A stretch of DNA of 64,000 bases from an uncultured Clostridia bacterium (GCA_934183305.1 CAKPSF010000001.1:366926-430925), one strand, 5' to 3'. Shown: positions 45,335-55,046, numbered from the stretch's first letter. Numbers and translations: made by a program. The notes: a model not told the origin generated them from the letters alone.

Positions 45335-45777
45335 TGCCATTAATGCCAAAAAGAACAAAATATAGAAAAATGCAAAAAGGTAGAAATAGAGGAAAAGCTA
45401 CAAGAGGAACATTAGTTACTGATGGTGAATTTGGTCTTCAAGCAGTAGAAGCAGGAGCAATTAAATCAAATCAAATTGAAGCTGCACGTATTGCTATGAC
45501 TCGTTATATAAAAAGAGGTGGTAAAGTTTGGATTAAAATATTCCCAGACAAACCAATAACTAAAAAACCAGCAGAAACTCGTATGGGTAAAGGTAAAGGA
45601 GCTCCAGAATATTGGGTAGCTTTAGTAAAACCAGGAAGAGTAATGTTTGAACTTGCAGGTGTTACAGAGGATATAGCTAGAGAAGCTATGAGACTTGCTG
45701 CAAACAAACTACCTGTAAAAACTAAGTTTGTAGTAAGAGAAAATGAAGTAGGTGGTGATAGTGATGAAGATAGATAA
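45334..45777 (+). CDS. rplP: 50S ribosomal protein L16
   Basis: L16 helps position A-site tRNA. The 147-residue product has [14 protein letters not shown] and [20 protein letters not shown], the loop carrying the Arg hydroxylated in some species. It is coupled to rpsC and overlaps rpmC by 14 bases. Confidence 0.97.
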   Translation: MPLMPKRTKYRKMQKGRNRGKATRGTLVTDGEFGLQAVEAGAIKSNQIEAARIAMTRYIKRGGKVWIKIFPDKPITKKPAETRMGKGKGAPEYWVALVKPGRVMFELAGVTEDIAREAMRLAANKLPVKTKFVVRENEVGGDSDEDR

Positions 45778-45964
45778 GATAAAAGAAATGTCTTCTCCAG
45801 AACTAGAAAAAGAGTTAAGTGAGTTAAAAACTGAATTATTTAAATTAAGATTTAGTCTAGCAACAAATGGTCTAGATAATCCTATGAAAATAAAAGAAGT
45901 TAAAAAAGACATTGCAAGAATAAATACAGTTTTAACAGAAAGAAAATTAGCAGAAAATAAATAA
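45764..45964 (+). CDS. rpmC: 50S ribosomal protein L29
   Basis: The 66-residue helical protein near the tunnel exit has [20 protein letters not shown] and [15 protein letters not shown]. The ATG at 45764 is preferred to in-frame GTG codons at 45752-45761, given AGGTGG upstream and the normal length. Confidence 0.93.
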   Translation: MKIDKIKEMSSPELEKELSELKTELFKLRFSLATNGLDNPMKIKEVKKDIARINTVLTERKLAENK

Positions 45965-46017
45965 TTTTGAGAGTTATCTCAAACCTCAAACATCAAAAAG
46001 AAGGAGGAAATCAAGTA

Positions 46018-46281
46018 ATGGAAGAAAGAAATCTTCGTAAAGTTATGGTAGGAAAAGTTGTATCAGACAAAATGGATAAAACAGTAGTAGTTGCTGTTGA
46101 AACAAGTGTAAGACACAAAGTATACAACAAAATTGTAAAAAGAACATATAAACTAAAAGCTCATGACGAAGCGAATGAGTGTAAAATAGGAGATACAGTT
46201 AAAGTAATGGAAACACGTCCTTTATCAAAAGATAAAAGATGGAGAGTTGTTGAAGTTATGGAAAAAGCTGTTATAAAATAA
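46018..46281 (+). CDS. rpsQ: 30S ribosomal protein S17
   Basis: An early-assembling 16S rRNA binder of 87 residues, with [20 protein letters not shown] and [20 protein letters not shown]. The ATG at 46018 has AAGGAGG 9 bases upstream; a longer frame from 45967 starts within a non-coding spacer. Confidence 0.96.
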   Translation: MEERNLRKVMVGKVVSDKMDKTVVVAVETSVRHKVYNKIVKRTYKLKAHDEANECKIGDTVKVMETRPLSKDKRWRVVEVMEKAVIK

Positions 46282-46297
46282 AAAGGAGGAAAACCAA

Positions 46298-46666
46298 ATG
46301 GTACAACAACAGTCAATATTAAAAGTTGCTGATAACACTGGTGCAAAAGAAATTATGTGCATTAGATGTTTAGGTGGTTCATATAGAAAATATGCTGAAA
46401 TAGGTGATGTTATAGTTGCTTCTGTTAAAAGTGCTACACCAGGAGGAGTTGTTGCTAAAGGTGATGTAGTAAAAGCAGTTGTTGTAAGAACTAAAAAAGG
46501 ATTAAGACGTGCTGATGGTTCTTATATAAAATTTGATGAAAATGCAGCTGTAATAATACGTGATGACAAAACTCCAAAAGGAACACGTATATTCGGACCT
46601 ATAGCTAGAGAGTTAAGAGATAAAGATTATATGAAGATTATTTCATTAGCTCCAGAAGTACTATAA
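46298..46666 (+). CDS. rplN: 50S ribosomal protein L14
   Basis: The 122-residue product has [20 protein letters not shown] and [20 protein letters not shown], the full L14 signature. AAGGAGG upstream. Confidence 0.97.
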   Translation: MVQQQSILKVADNTGAKEIMCIRCLGGSYRKYAEIGDVIVASVKSATPGGVVAKGDVVKAVVVRTKKGLRRADGSYIKFDENAAVIIRDDKTPKGTRIFGPIARELRDKDYMKIISLAPEVL

Positions 46667-46745
46667 TAAAACAAATAATTTGTTTTGAAGAAATAATTAA
46701 GTTAAATAAAATGAATTTAAATTCTTAAAGAAGGAGGAGACCTAA

Positions 46746-47054
46746 ATGAGAATAAAAAAAGGTGATACTGTTAAGGTTTTATCTGGAAATGATAAAGGAA
46801 AAACAGGAGAAGTATTACAAGTAATACCTAAAACAGAAAAAATAATCGTTAAGGGTGTTAATATAAGAAAGAAACATATGAAACCTAAAAAACAAGGAGA
46901 CGAAGGTGGAATAGTTTCAATAGAATGCAATATACATAGTTCAAAAGTTGCAGTAGTATGTCCAAAATGTAATAAAGCTACTAGAGTTGGATATGAAATG
47001 GACAAAGATCAAAAAGTCCGTGTTTGTAAAAAATGTGGAGCAAAATTAAAATAA
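46746..47054 (+). CDS. rplX: 50S ribosomal protein L24
   Basis: The 102-residue product has KKGDTVKVLSGNDKGKTGEV (KOW) and a C-terminal zinc-ribbon-like pair of CPKC and CKKC. AAGGAGGAG lies upstream after a 79-base gap. Confidence 0.96.
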   Translation: MRIKKGDTVKVLSGNDKGKTGEVLQVIPKTEKIIVKGVNIRKKHMKPKKQGDEGGIVSIECNIHSSKVAVVCPKCNKATRVGYEMDKDQKVRVCKKCGAKLK

Positions 47055-47080
47055 ATTTTTAAGAAAGGAGGAAATTTATA

Positions 47081-47620
47081 ATGGAAAAGTTAAGAGAACA
47101 ATATCAAAAAGAAGTTATACCAGCTTTAATGAAAAAGTTTAATTACAAATCTGTTATGGAAGTTCCAAAACTTGAGAAAATAGTTATAAATGTAGGTTTA
47201 GGAGATATAAGAGAAAATCCTAAAGCTTTAGAAAATACAATAAATGATTTAAGCATTATAACAGGTCAAAAACCAGTTGTAACAAAAGCTAGAAAATCAA
47301 TAGCAGCATTCAAAATAAGAGAAGGCGTTAACATGGGATGCAAAGTTACATTAAGAAGTGAAAAAATGTATGAATTTGCATACAAATTCTTTAATGCTGC
47401 ATTACCAAGAGTAAGAGATTTTAGAGGAGTATCTGCAAACTCATTTGATGGAAGAGGAAACTACTCAATGGGTATTAAAGAACAATTAATCTTCCCTGAA
47501 ATTGAATATGATAAAGTTGATAAATTAAGAGGAATGGACATTATATTTGTAACAACTGCTAAATCTGATGAAGAAGCAAAAGAATTACTTACATTGTTAG
47601 GAATGCCATTCAAGAATTAG
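47081..47620 (+). CDS. rplE: 50S ribosomal protein L5
   Basis: L5 binds 5S rRNA. The 179-residue product has [27 protein letters not shown] and FSPEIEYD-like [25 protein letters not shown] upstream. Confidence 0.97.
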   Translation: MEKLREQYQKEVIPALMKKFNYKSVMEVPKLEKIVINVGLGDIRENPKALENTINDLSIITGQKPVVTKARKSIAAFKIREGVNMGCKVTLRSEKMYEFAYKFFNAALPRVRDFRGVSANSFDGRGNYSMGIKEQLIFPEIEYDKVDKLRGMDIIFVTTAKSDEEAKELLTLLGMPFKN

Positions 47621-47636
47621 TGAAAGGAGATTAAAG

Positions 47637-47822
47637 ATGGCTAAAAAATCTTTAAAAGTTAAACAACAAAAAGATCAAAAATATAAGACAAGAGAATATA
47701 ACAGATGTAAAATTTGTGGTAGACCACATGCTTATATAAGAAAATATGGAATCTGCCGTGTATGCTTTAGAGAATTAGCACACAAGGGAGAGATACCAGG
47801 AGTTAAGAAGGCTAGCTGGTAG
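47637..47822 (+). CDS. rpsZ: 30S ribosomal protein S14, zinc-binding (type Z)
   Basis: The 61-residue short form carries [20 protein letters not shown], a four-Cys zinc site. AAAGGAG upstream. Family C copy 2 follows directly. Confidence 0.96.
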   Translation: MAKKSLKVKQQKDQKYKTREYNRCKICGRPHAYIRKYGICRVCFRELAHKGEIPGVKKASW

Positions 47823-47824
47823 GA

Positions 47825-47947
47825 AAGTAAATGAAAAGCAGCATCTTGCGTTGTTAAACATCACTTACAATTTAATCAACGTACAGAAGTACGCCTCATA
47901 AATTGTAAGCTCGTTTGCCTAGCAATATACTACTTTTGCTTTACTTT
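47825..47947 (+). repeat. Structured repeat family C, copy 2 (rpsZ-rpsH gap)
   Basis: Outer arms AAAAGCAGCATCTTGC and GCAATATACTACTTTT, middle stem CTTACAATTTA (47864-47874) with TAAATTGTAAG (47899-47909), apical CGTAC-AGAA-GTACG. The middle stem carries C-G pairs where the other copies have T-A. Confidence 0.92.
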
Positions 47948-47959
47948 AACTAAAATGAA

Positions 47960-48090
47960 TTTTAAAAATTAATCAAAAGCAAGTAGTACAAGGAAATCGA
48001 AATTGAGAAACCGCAGATAATACATGTGTATATCGAGGATTTGGAAATGAAGATTGACGAAGTAATACGAAGATTTTCATTAATTTTAAA
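47960..48090 (+). repeat. Second inverted-repeat structure in the rpsZ-rpsH gap
   Basis: TTTTAAAAATTAAT (47960-47973) pairs with ATTAATTTTAAA (48079-48090). Between them are AAATCG/CGAGGATTT and AATAC/GTAT hairpins and CGAAGTAATACGAAG. It has no ORF and no second copy in the window. It may be another miniature element or a leader for rpsH. Confidence 0.5.
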
Positions 48091-48110
48091 GAAAAGGAGG
48101 AACAAGAAAA

Positions 48111-48509
48111 ATGAATATAACTGATCCTATAGCAGATATGCTAACTAGAATTAGAAATGCAAGTAGATCAAAACATAAAATAGTTGATGTACCTGCATCA
48201 AATATTAAGAAATCAATAGCTGATATATTATTCAAAGAAGGATATATAAAAGCTTATGAAGAAATTTCTAATGATACTCAAGGTATTATAAGAATTACTT
48301 TAAAATATGATGAAAAAGGAAATAAAGTAATATCTGGATTAAAAAGAATAAGTAAACCAGGATTAAGAGTTTATGCAGCTAAGGATGAATTACCAAAAGT
48401 TCTTAATGGTTTAGGAATAGCTTTAATTTCTACATCAAAAGGAATAATGACAGATAAACAAGCAAGAGAATTAGGTGTAGGTGGAGAAGTATTAGCTTAC
48501 ATATGGTAG
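48111..48509 (+). CDS. rpsH: 30S ribosomal protein S8
   Basis: S8 binds 16S rRNA helix 21 and controls the spc operon in E. coli. The 132-residue product has [19 protein letters not shown] and [28 protein letters not shown] upstream. Confidence 0.97.
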   Translation: MNITDPIADMLTRIRNASRSKHKIVDVPASNIKKSIADILFKEGYIKAYEEISNDTQGIIRITLKYDEKGNKVISGLKRISKPGLRVYAAKDELPKVLNGLGIALISTSKGIMTDKQARELGVGGEVLAYIW

Positions 48510-48533
48510 TTATAAGAAAGAGGTGAAAGAAAA

Positions 48534-49073
48534 ATGTCAAGAATAGGAAATAAACCTATAACTGTACCAGAGGGTGTAGAAGTAACTATAGTTGATAACG
48601 TTATAACTGTTAAAGGGCCTAAAGGAACTTTATCTAAAGAATTTCATAAAGATATGAATGTTAAATTAGAAAATAATGTTATAACAGTTTCTAGACCTGA
48701 TGATGAACCACAAAATAGAAGTTTACATGGTTTAACAAGAACTTTAATAAACAATATGATTATTGGTGTTAAAGATGAATTTAAAAGAGAATTAGAAATA
48801 AATGGTGTTGGATATAGAGCTCAAAAACAAGGAAATAAACTTGTTATGAACTTAGGATATTCTCATCCAGTTGAAATGGAAGCACCAGAAGGAATAACTT
48901 TTGACGTACCAAGTGCTAACCAAATTATTGTTAGAGGAATTGACAAAGAGTTAGTTGGTCAAACAGCAGCAGTTGTTAGAACAAAGAGACCACCTGAAGT
49001 ATATAGAGGTAAAGGTATTAAATATGTTGAAGAAGTTATTAGACGTAAAGAAGGTAAAACAGGTAAGAAATAA
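48534..49073 (+). CDS. rplF: 50S ribosomal protein L6
   Basis: The 179-residue product has [17 protein letters not shown] and RRPPEVY-like [27 protein letters not shown] upstream. Confidence 0.97.
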   Translation: MSRIGNKPITVPEGVEVTIVDNVITVKGPKGTLSKEFHKDMNVKLENNVITVSRPDDEPQNRSLHGLTRTLINNMIIGVKDEFKRELEINGVGYRAQKQGNKLVMNLGYSHPVEMEAPEGITFDVPSANQIIVRGIDKELVGQTAAVVRTKRPPEVYRGKGIKYVEEVIRRKEGKTGKK

Positions 49074-49095
49074 AATCTAGAAAGGAGAAATAATA

Positions 49096-49455
49096 ATGAT
49101 TTCTAAAATTGATAGAAAAGCTACAAGACAAAGAAGACATTTAAGAGTTCGTAGAAAAATAAGTGGAACAGCTGAATGTCCAAGACTATGTGTTTATAGA
49201 AGTAATACAAATCTTTATGCTCAAATTATAGATGACGTAGCTGGAAATACTTTAGTTAGCGCATCTACATTAGATAAAGAAGTAAAAACAAAACATGCTA
49301 ATAAAGAAGCAGCTAAAGAAGTTGGAACTTTAATAGCTAAAAAAGCTGCTGAAAAGAACATAAAAACAGTAGTTTTTGATAGAGGTGGATATGTTTACCA
49401 CGGAGTTGTAAAAGAATTAGCAGAAGCTGCAAGAGAAGCAGGTTTAGAATTTTAA
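49096..49455 (+). CDS. rplR: 50S ribosomal protein L18
   Basis: A 5S rRNA-binding protein of 119 residues with [20 protein letters not shown] and [27 protein letters not shown] upstream. Confidence 0.97.
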   Translation: MISKIDRKATRQRRHLRVRRKISGTAECPRLCVYRSNTNLYAQIIDDVAGNTLVSASTLDKEVKTKHANKEAAKEVGTLIAKKAAEKNIKTVVFDRGGYVYHGVVKELAEAAREAGLEF

Positions 49456-49475
49456 AAAGGAGGAAACTAAAACAC

Positions 49476-49964
49476 ATGGAAGAAAATACAGTTGAATTAA
49501 AAGAAAAAGTTGTTGCTATAAACAGAGTTGCTAAAGTTGTTAAAGGTGGTAGAACTTTTAGATTTAGCGCAGTTGTTGTAGTTGGTGACGAAAATGGACA
49601 CGTAGGTGTTGGTAATGGTAAAGCTGCAGAAGTTCCAGATGCTATAAAGAAAGCTATACAAGATGCAAAGAAAAACTTAGTTGAAGTTCCTATTGTTGGA
49701 ACAACTATACCTCATGAATTAGTTGGACAATTTGGTAGTGCAAACGTACTTCTAAAACCAGCTGCAGAAGGTACTGGAATTATAGCAGGTGGTAGCGTTA
49801 GACCAGTAATAGAACTTGCTGGATATAAGAACATAAGAACAAAAGTTATTGGAACAAACAATCCAAGAAACGTTGTTTATGCTACAATAAATGGTCTTTC
49901 AAATATGAGAACAGTAGAACAAATCGCTGAAAAAAGAGGAAAAAAAGTAAGCGACATACTTTAA
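49476..49964 (+). CDS. rpsE: 30S ribosomal protein S5
   Basis: The 162-residue product has [20 protein letters not shown] and [23 protein letters not shown] upstream. The next gene is rplO, 26 bases on; rpmD (L30), which normally lies between, is absent. Confidence 0.97.
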   Translation: MEENTVELKEKVVAINRVAKVVKGGRTFRFSAVVVVGDENGHVGVGNGKAAEVPDAIKKAIQDAKKNLVEVPIVGTTIPHELVGQFGSANVLLKPAAEGTGIIAGGSVRPVIELAGYKNIRTKVIGTNNPRNVVYATINGLSNMRTVEQIAEKRGKKVSDIL

Positions 49965-49990
49965 TTAAAACAAAAGGAGGTGCAATTTAA

Positions 49991-50425
49991 ATGCAATTAG
50001 GTGAAGTAAAAGCATCTACAGAAAAAGTAGAAAGAAGAAGAGTTGGACGTGGAATGGGTTCAGGTCTTGGAAAAACTTCTGGAAGAGGACATAAAGGTCA
50101 AAAAGCAAGAAGCGGCGGAGGAGTAAGACGTGGCTTCGAAGGTGGTCAAACACCTTTATATAGAAGATTACCTAAAAGAGGATTTACAAATATCCATGCT
50201 AATAATTACACAGAGGTAACATTAAATATGCTTAACAAATCAGAAGCTACAGAAGTTACTGCAGAAAGCTTATTAGCTGAAGGAATAATAGGTAAAATAA
50301 ATGACGGAATAGTTATTTTAGGTACTGGAAATTTAGAGAAAAAATTAACAGTTAAAGCTAAAAGATTCACTAAGTCTGCTACAGAAAAAATAGAAGCTGT
50401 TGGTGGAAAGACTGAGGTGATTTAG
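49991..50425 (+). CDS. rplO: 50S ribosomal protein L15
   Basis: The 144-residue product has [20 protein letters not shown] and [25 protein letters not shown] upstream. The secY start follows the stop at once. Confidence 0.97.
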   Translation: MQLGEVKASTEKVERRRVGRGMGSGLGKTSGRGHKGQKARSGGGVRRGFEGGQTPLYRRLPKRGFTNIHANNYTEVTLNMLNKSEATEVTAESLLAEGIIGKINDGIVILGTGNLEKKLTVKAKRFTKSATEKIEAVGGKTEVI

Positions 50426-51748
50426 TTGTTTAAAACATTAAAAAATGCAATAAAAACACCTGATGTTAGAAAAAAATTACTATATACTTTATTACTTATT
50501 GTAATATTTAGATTAGGATGTTTTATAACAGTCCCAGGTGTAAACTCAGTAACATTAAATGAAATAATGGCAGCATCAACAAATGGACTTAGTAGTTTAA
50601 TAGATATGATTTCAGGTGGTGCGTTCTCAAGATTGTCACTATTTGCAATGAGTATTAACCCATATATTACAGCATCAATTGTTATACAATTATTAGCAAT
50701 GGTAATTCCTTCTTTAGAAAGACTTGCTAAAGAAGGGGGAGAAGAAGGTAGAAGAAAAATGAATGCTTATACCAGAGTTCTTTCAATAGTTCTTGCTGTA
50801 ATTGAAGGTTTAGGATTATACTTTACATATAGAAATTCAGGAATATTTGTTGATACAAGCTTTATAACAGGATTCATATTTATATTATCGTTGGTTGCAG
50901 GTACAGCAATTTTAATGTGGTTAGGAGAACAAATAACATCAAAAGGTGTTGGAAATGGAATTTCAATGATAATATTTGTTGGTATTATAGCTGGATTCCC
51001 AACTGCAATAACAACATTATATGGATTAATTGTTACAAGTACAGGATTCTCAACAACAGGATTATTAACAGCTCTTGGAATAATTGTTGGTGCGATAGTT
51101 TTAGTTGCAGGTGTTGTATTTGTTACAGAAGCTGAAAGAAAAGTTCCTGTACAATATGCTAAAAAAGTTGTTGGAAGAAAAATGTATGGTGGACAAAATA
51201 CACATATACCAATTAAACTGGTTATGGCAGGTGTTATGCCAGTAATCTTTGCATCATCATTTATGACATTTCCAATGATGATAATACCTTTATTTAATAG
51301 AAATATTGCAACAGCAACAGGATTTTGGGCAGGAGTGTATAAATTCTCACTTGCTACATCATCAACAGCTGTACCACTAGGGTACACAATTGCTAATGCA
51401 ATAGTATACTTATTACTAATAGTTGGATTTACATTTTTCTATACATATGCGACATTCAACCCAGCAGAGGTTTCAAGCAATATTAAGAAAAATGGTGGTT
51501 TTATACCAGGTATTAGAGCAGGAAAACCTACAACAGATTATTTATCTTCAATAATGAGAAAATTAATCTGGTTTGGTGGATTATTCCTAGCAGTTATAGC
51601 AATACTTCCAATGCTTTTAAGATTTACAAACTTAAACTTTACATTTGGAGGAACTACAATTCTAATTGTGGTTGGTGTTGCTCTAGAAACTGTACAACAA
51701 TTAGAATCTCAATTAGTAATGAGACATTATAAAGGATTCTTAGAATAA
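50426..51748 (+). CDS. secY: Protein translocase subunit SecY
   Basis: The central channel of the Sec translocon, 440 residues with ten hydrophobic segments. FITVPGVNS, NPYITASIVIQLLAM, GGQNTHIPIKLVMAGVMPVI and NFTFGGTTILIVVGVALET are family blocks. The start is TTG directly after the rplO stop, with GAGGTGA inside rplO, indicating coupling. Confidence 0.96.
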   Translation: MFKTLKNAIKTPDVRKKLLYTLLLIVIFRLGCFITVPGVNSVTLNEIMAASTNGLSSLIDMISGGAFSRLSLFAMSINPYITASIVIQLLAMVIPSLERLAKEGGEEGRRKMNAYTRVLSIVLAVIEGLGLYFTYRNSGIFVDTSFITGFIFILSLVAGTAILMWLGEQITSKGVGNGISMIIFVGIIAGFPTAITTLYGLIVTSTGFSTTGLLTALGIIVGAIVLVAGVVFVTEAERKVPVQYAKKVVGRKMYGGQNTHIPIKLVMAGVMPVIFASSFMTFPMMIIPLFNRNIATATGFWAGVYKFSLATSSTAVPLGYTIANAIVYLLLIVGFTFFYTYATFNPAEVSSNIKKNGGFIPGIRAGKPTTDYLSSIMRKLIWFGGLFLAVIAILPMLLRFTNLNFTFGGTTILIVVGVALETVQQLESQLVMRHYKGFLE

Positions 51749-51765
51749 AATTGAAATCAATTTAT

Positions 51766-51803
51766 GAGGTTGGAAATTAAAGTTTACTTTAATTTCCTGC
51801 CTC
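51766..51803 (+). promoter_or_regulatory. Long hairpin in the secY-adk gap
   Basis: GAGG.TGGAAATTAAAGT pairs with ACTTTAATTTCC.GCCTC. No U-run follows, so it is more likely an RNA stability or processing element than a terminator. Confidence 0.5.
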
Positions 51804-51816
51804 TATGTTGCTTTAT

Positions 51817-51880
51817 AAATAATGAATAATGAATGATTAATAATTAGCAATATTGTTAGTTATTCATTATTCACTATTAA
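51817..51880. repeat. AT-rich inverted repeat in the secY-adk gap
   Basis: AATAATGAATAATGAAT pairs with ATTCATTATTCACTATT across about 25 bases. It resembles the inverted repeat at 11838-11920. Confidence 0.45.
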
Positions 51881-51919
51881 TTATTTATTAATAGAAATTA
51901 TAAAAAAGGAGAGATACAT

Positions 51920-52582
51920 ATGATATTAATAATGTTAGGAGCACCTGGAACAGGTAAAGGAACTGTTGCATCAAGATTAGCAACAAAATTAAACATACCA
52001 CAAGTTTCAACAGGAGATATTTTTAGAAAGGCTATTTCAGAAAAAACACCAGTTGGAATAGAGGCAGAAAAATATATATCAAAGGGAATGTTAGTTCCAG
52101 ATGATATTACAATAAGAATAGTTGAAGAAAGATTGCAAGATGAAGATGTACAAAATGGATTAATTTTAGATGGATTTCCAAGAACAATAGAACAAGCAGA
52201 AGCGTTAGATTCTATGCTTGACAAATTAAATAGAAAAATAACTTTAGCAATTAACTTGGAAACTCCAGAAGATGAAATAATAGATAGAATCGTTAGCAGA
52301 AGAGTTTGCTCAAACCAAGATTGCAAAACTGTATATAATACAAAATTAAATCCACCAAAAGTTGAGGGAATTTGCGATAAATGTGGAAGCAAATTAATTC
52401 AAAGAAAAGATGATAATGAAGAAACTGTAAAAAATAGATTAGTAGCATATTATAAACAATCTGCTCCAATAGTTGATTTTTATAAAGAAAAAGGGTTATT
52501 GTATTCTTCAGAAGTAAGTGTAAAAATAAATAAAATGGCAGTTGATGTTGCAGATGAAGTTTATGAAATGCTAACAAAATAA
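51920..52582 (+). CDS. adk: Adenylate kinase, zinc-lid form
   Basis: Adk interconverts ATP, AMP and ADP. The 220-residue product has the P-loop GAPGTGKGT and DGFPRTIEQAEAL. The lid carries CSNQDC and CDKCG, a four-Cys zinc site typical of Gram-positives. AAAAGGAGAG upstream. Confidence 0.96.
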   Translation: MILIMLGAPGTGKGTVASRLATKLNIPQVSTGDIFRKAISEKTPVGIEAEKYISKGMLVPDDITIRIVEERLQDEDVQNGLILDGFPRTIEQAEALDSMLDKLNRKITLAINLETPEDEIIDRIVSRRVCSNQDCKTVYNTKLNPPKVEGICDKCGSKLIQRKDDNEETVKNRLVAYYKQSAPIVDFYKEKGLLYSSEVSVKINKMAVDVADEVYEMLTK

Positions 52583-52607
52583 AAAAGAAGCAAGTGGGGA
52601 GCTAGTA

Positions 52608-53378
52608 ATGATTGATATAAAATCAAAAAGAGAAATAGAACTAATGAGAGAAGCCTGCAGGGTAACTGCTTTGGTTCATAAAGCAATAGAAGAAGCAATA
52701 AAACCTGGAGTTTCAACATTAGAATTAGATCAAATTGCTGAAAAAGTAATTAGAGAAAATGGAGGGATTCCTGCTGAAAAAGGTTATCCCTCATACGATA
52801 AAAGCATACCAGATTTTCCGGCAAGCATATGTGCATCTGTTAATGATGAAGTAATTCATGGAATTCCTTCTAGTAGAGTAATACTAAAAGAGGGGGATGT
52901 TATAAGCATAGATTTAGTTGTTTATAAAGATGGATTTAATGGAGATGCAGCCAGAACATATATTGTTGGAAAAGGTTCTAAAGAAGATGAAAGACTATTA
53001 AAAGTTACTAAACAAGCCTTTTTTGAAGGAATAAAATTTGCAAAAAAGGGTTATAGAATAGGTGATATATCTCATGCAATTGGAGAATACGTTGAATCAA
53101 ATGGATTTAGCGTAGTAAAAGAGTTTCAAGGGCATGGAATAGGTAGAAGTATGCACGAAGATCCAGGAATACCTAATTATGGCAAAGCTGGAAAAGGACC
53201 AAAGCTTGAACCTGGTATGACACTTGCAATAGAACCGATGGTAATAGCAGGCAGGGAAGATATTTTGGAACTTGATGACGGATGGACAATTGTAACAGAA
53301 GATGGATCTAATTCTGCCCATTATGAAAACACAATTTTAATTACGGAAAAAGAGCCAGAAGTATTGACAATAATATAG
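52608..53378 (+). CDS. map: Methionine aminopeptidase type I
   Basis: Map removes the N-terminal Met from new proteins. The 256-residue product has VNDEVIHGIP (His), GDVISIDLVVYKDGFNGDAA (both metal Asp), GHGIGRSMHEDPGIPNYG and LAIEPM with Glu ligands. The infA promoter overlaps its 3' end. Confidence 0.96.
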   Translation: MIDIKSKREIELMREACRVTALVHKAIEEAIKPGVSTLELDQIAEKVIRENGGIPAEKGYPSYDKSIPDFPASICASVNDEVIHGIPSSRVILKEGDVISIDLVVYKDGFNGDAARTYIVGKGSKEDERLLKVTKQAFFEGIKFAKKGYRIGDISHAIGEYVESNGFSVVKEFQGHGIGRSMHEDPGIPNYGKAGKGPKLEPGMTLAIEPMVIAGREDILELDDGWTIVTEDGSNSAHYENTILITEKEPEVLTII

Positions 53379-53392
53379 TTTTAATGTATAAT
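53364..53392 (+). promoter_or_regulatory. Perfect consensus promoter for infA and the alpha-operon genes
   Basis: TTGACA (53364-53369), 17 bases, TATAAT (53387-53392), across the map stop codon. The leader then forms TTGTGTT/AAACACAA with an inner GCAC-TTTT-GTGC (about 53404-53440). Confidence 0.8.
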
Positions 53393-53456
53393 ATATGAGT
53401 TAGTTGTGTTATTATGCACTTTTGTGCTTTTAAACACAAAAATAGGAGGGATAACA

Positions 53457-53675
53457 TTGGCAAAAGAGGATGTTATAGAAGTAGAAGGTACTGTTGTAGA
53501 AACATTACCAAATACAAATTTTAAAGTTGAACTTGAAAATGGACACCAAATATTAGCCCATATTTCTGGTAAACTTAGAATGAATTATATAAAGATATTA
53601 CCAGGAGATAAAGTAAAAGTTGAGCTTTCTCCTTATGATTTGTCACGTGGTCGTATCACTTGGAGAGCTAAGTAA
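53457..53675 (+). CDS. infA: Translation initiation factor IF-1
   Basis: The 72-residue OB-fold protein reads [18 protein letters not shown], then [20 protein letters not shown] and [13 protein letters not shown]. The start is TTG at 53457 with ATAGGAGGG upstream; a longer frame from 53406 lies in the structured leader. Confidence 0.96.
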   Translation: MAKEDVIEVEGTVVETLPNTNFKVELENGHQILAHISGKLRMNYIKILPGDKVKVELSPYDLSRGRITWRAK

Positions 53676-53792
53676 ATGAAAAACAGCATCTTGCGTCGTT
53701 AAACATCATTTTTAATTTAATCAACGTACAAGAAGTACGACTCATAAATTAAAAATTCGTTTGCCTAGCAATATACTATTTTTGATTTACTT
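53670..53792 (+). repeat. Structured repeat family C, copy 3 (infA-rpmJ gap)
   Basis: Outer arms AAGTAAATGAAAAACAGCAT and its partner ending CTATTTTTGATTTACTT, middle stem TTTTTAATTTA (53709-53719) with TAAATTAAAAA (53745-53755), apical CGTAC-AAGAA-GTACG. The left arm includes the infA stop codon. Confidence 0.92.
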
Positions 53793-53855
53793 AATAAAAG
53801 TAACAAAGTTTTTAATTTTAATTTATAGATATAGATTTAAGAAGAGGTGAAGAAA

Positions 53856-53969
53856 ATGAAAGTAAGACCATCAGTAAAGAAAATATGCGATAAATGCAAA
53901 GTAATCAAAAGAAAAGGTGTTATTAGGGTTATATGTGAAAATCCTAAACACAAACAAAGACAAGGATAA
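53856..53969 (+). CDS. rpmJ: 50S ribosomal protein L36
   Basis: The 37-residue product starts [17 protein letters not shown] and ends [12 protein letters not shown]11, C14, C27 and H32 form the zinc site. GAGGTGAAG lies upstream. Confidence 0.95.
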   Translation: MKVRPSVKKICDKCKVIKRKGVIRVICENPKHKQRQG

Positions 53970-53983
53970 TATTCTTAGTTAAT

Positions 53984-54041
53984 AACACAAATTGGGTAGC
54001 GGCTGTTAAACTTTTAAAAGTTTACATATCAGATTTGTGTT
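53984..54041 (+). promoter_or_regulatory. Bulged hairpin upstream of rpsM
   Basis: AACACAAAT (53984-53992) pairs with ATTTGTGTT (54033-54041). An internal loop (TGGGTAGCGGCTG against CATATCAG) separates it from a top helix TAAACTTT/AAAGTTTA. The asymmetric loop is the sort of feature a ribosomal protein could bind. Confidence 0.5.
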
Positions 54042-54164
54042 TATATATATGTTTATAAGTATTTAAAAACTATTTATTTTATACAATCCAAAATAAATAC
54101 ATTTCGATTTTAAATATAAAAATAAACAAACCAATTAAATTTTAAATTTGGAGGTGCTAAATTT

Positions 54165-54542
54165 ATGGCTCGTATAGCAGGAGTAGATTTACCTAGAGAG
54201 AAAAGAGTAGAAATAGGATTAACATATATCTATGGAATAGGTGTAGCTAGTTCTAATAAAATTCTAGCAAAAGCTGGAGTTAATCCAGATACTAGAGTAA
54301 AAGATTTAACAGACGAACAAGTAAATAGTATAAGAAAAGTTTTAGATGAAGACGAATACAAACTAGAAGGTGACTTAAGAAGAGAAGTTGCTTTAAATAT
54401 TAAAAGATTAACTGAAATCGGCTGTTATAGAGGATTAAGACATAGAAGAGGACTACCTGTAAGAGGACAAAGAACAAAAACTAATGCTCGTACAAGAAAA
54501 GGTCCAAGAAAGTTAGTTAGCAAAAGCAAATCTGACAAATAG
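54165..54542 (+). CDS. rpsM: 30S ribosomal protein S13
   Basis: S13 contacts P-site tRNA and the 50S bridge. The 125-residue product has [20 protein letters not shown] and [27 protein letters not shown] upstream. The gap before it (195 bases) holds a hairpin. Confidence 0.97.
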   Translation: MARIAGVDLPREKRVEIGLTYIYGIGVASSNKILAKAGVNPDTRVKDLTDEQVNSIRKVLDEDEYKLEGDLRREVALNIKRLTEIGCYRGLRHRRGLPVRGQRTKTNARTRKGPRKLVSKSKSDK

Positions 54543-54590
54543 AATTAAATAAAAATAGAAAATTAAAAAAATCAAGGAGGGTAAAACCAA

Positions 54591-54986
54591 ATGGCTAAAA
54601 CTGTAACAAAGAAAACTACACCTAGAAGAAATAGAAAAAACATAGATAAAGGTGCAGCTCATATTCATTCTAGCTTCAATAATACTATCGTTACAATAAC
54701 AGATGTTAATGGTAATGTAATATCTTGGGCTAGTGCTGGAGAATTAGGATTCAAAGGTTCAAGAAAGAGTACACCATTTGCTGCTGGAGAAGCTGCAGAA
54801 ACTGCTGCTAAAGCTGCAATGGAGCACGGATTAAAAACTGTTGAAGTATTTGTTAAAGGTCCAGGTTCTGGACGTGAAGCAGCTATAAGATCACTTCAAA
54901 CAGCTGGATTAGAAATAAGTGCAATTAAAGACGTAACTCCTATACCTCACAATGGTTGTAGACCACCAAAAAGAAGAAGAGTATAG
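54591..54986 (+). CDS. rpsK: 30S ribosomal protein S11
   Basis: The 131-residue product has [26 protein letters not shown] and [21 protein letters not shown] upstream. Confidence 0.97.
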   Translation: MAKTVTKKTTPRRNRKNIDKGAAHIHSSFNNTIVTITDVNGNVISWASAGELGFKGSRKSTPFAAGEAAETAAKAAMEHGLKTVEVFVKGPGSGREAAIRSLQTAGLEISAIKDVTPIPHNGCRPPKRRRV

Positions 54987-55046
54987 AAGAAATAAAAAGA
55001 AACAAAAAGAATATATAAATTATTCTTGGGAAAGGAGAATTTTAAA

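Noticed and set aside
50917..51135. Second frame within secY
   Set aside because: The product is an Asn/Trp/Cys-rich string typical of an out-of-frame reading and has no ribosome binding site.
47825..53792. CRISPR array formed by the repeats in the ribosomal operon
   Set aside because: Only three copies, kilobases apart, with genes between; there is no regular spacing and no cas gene.
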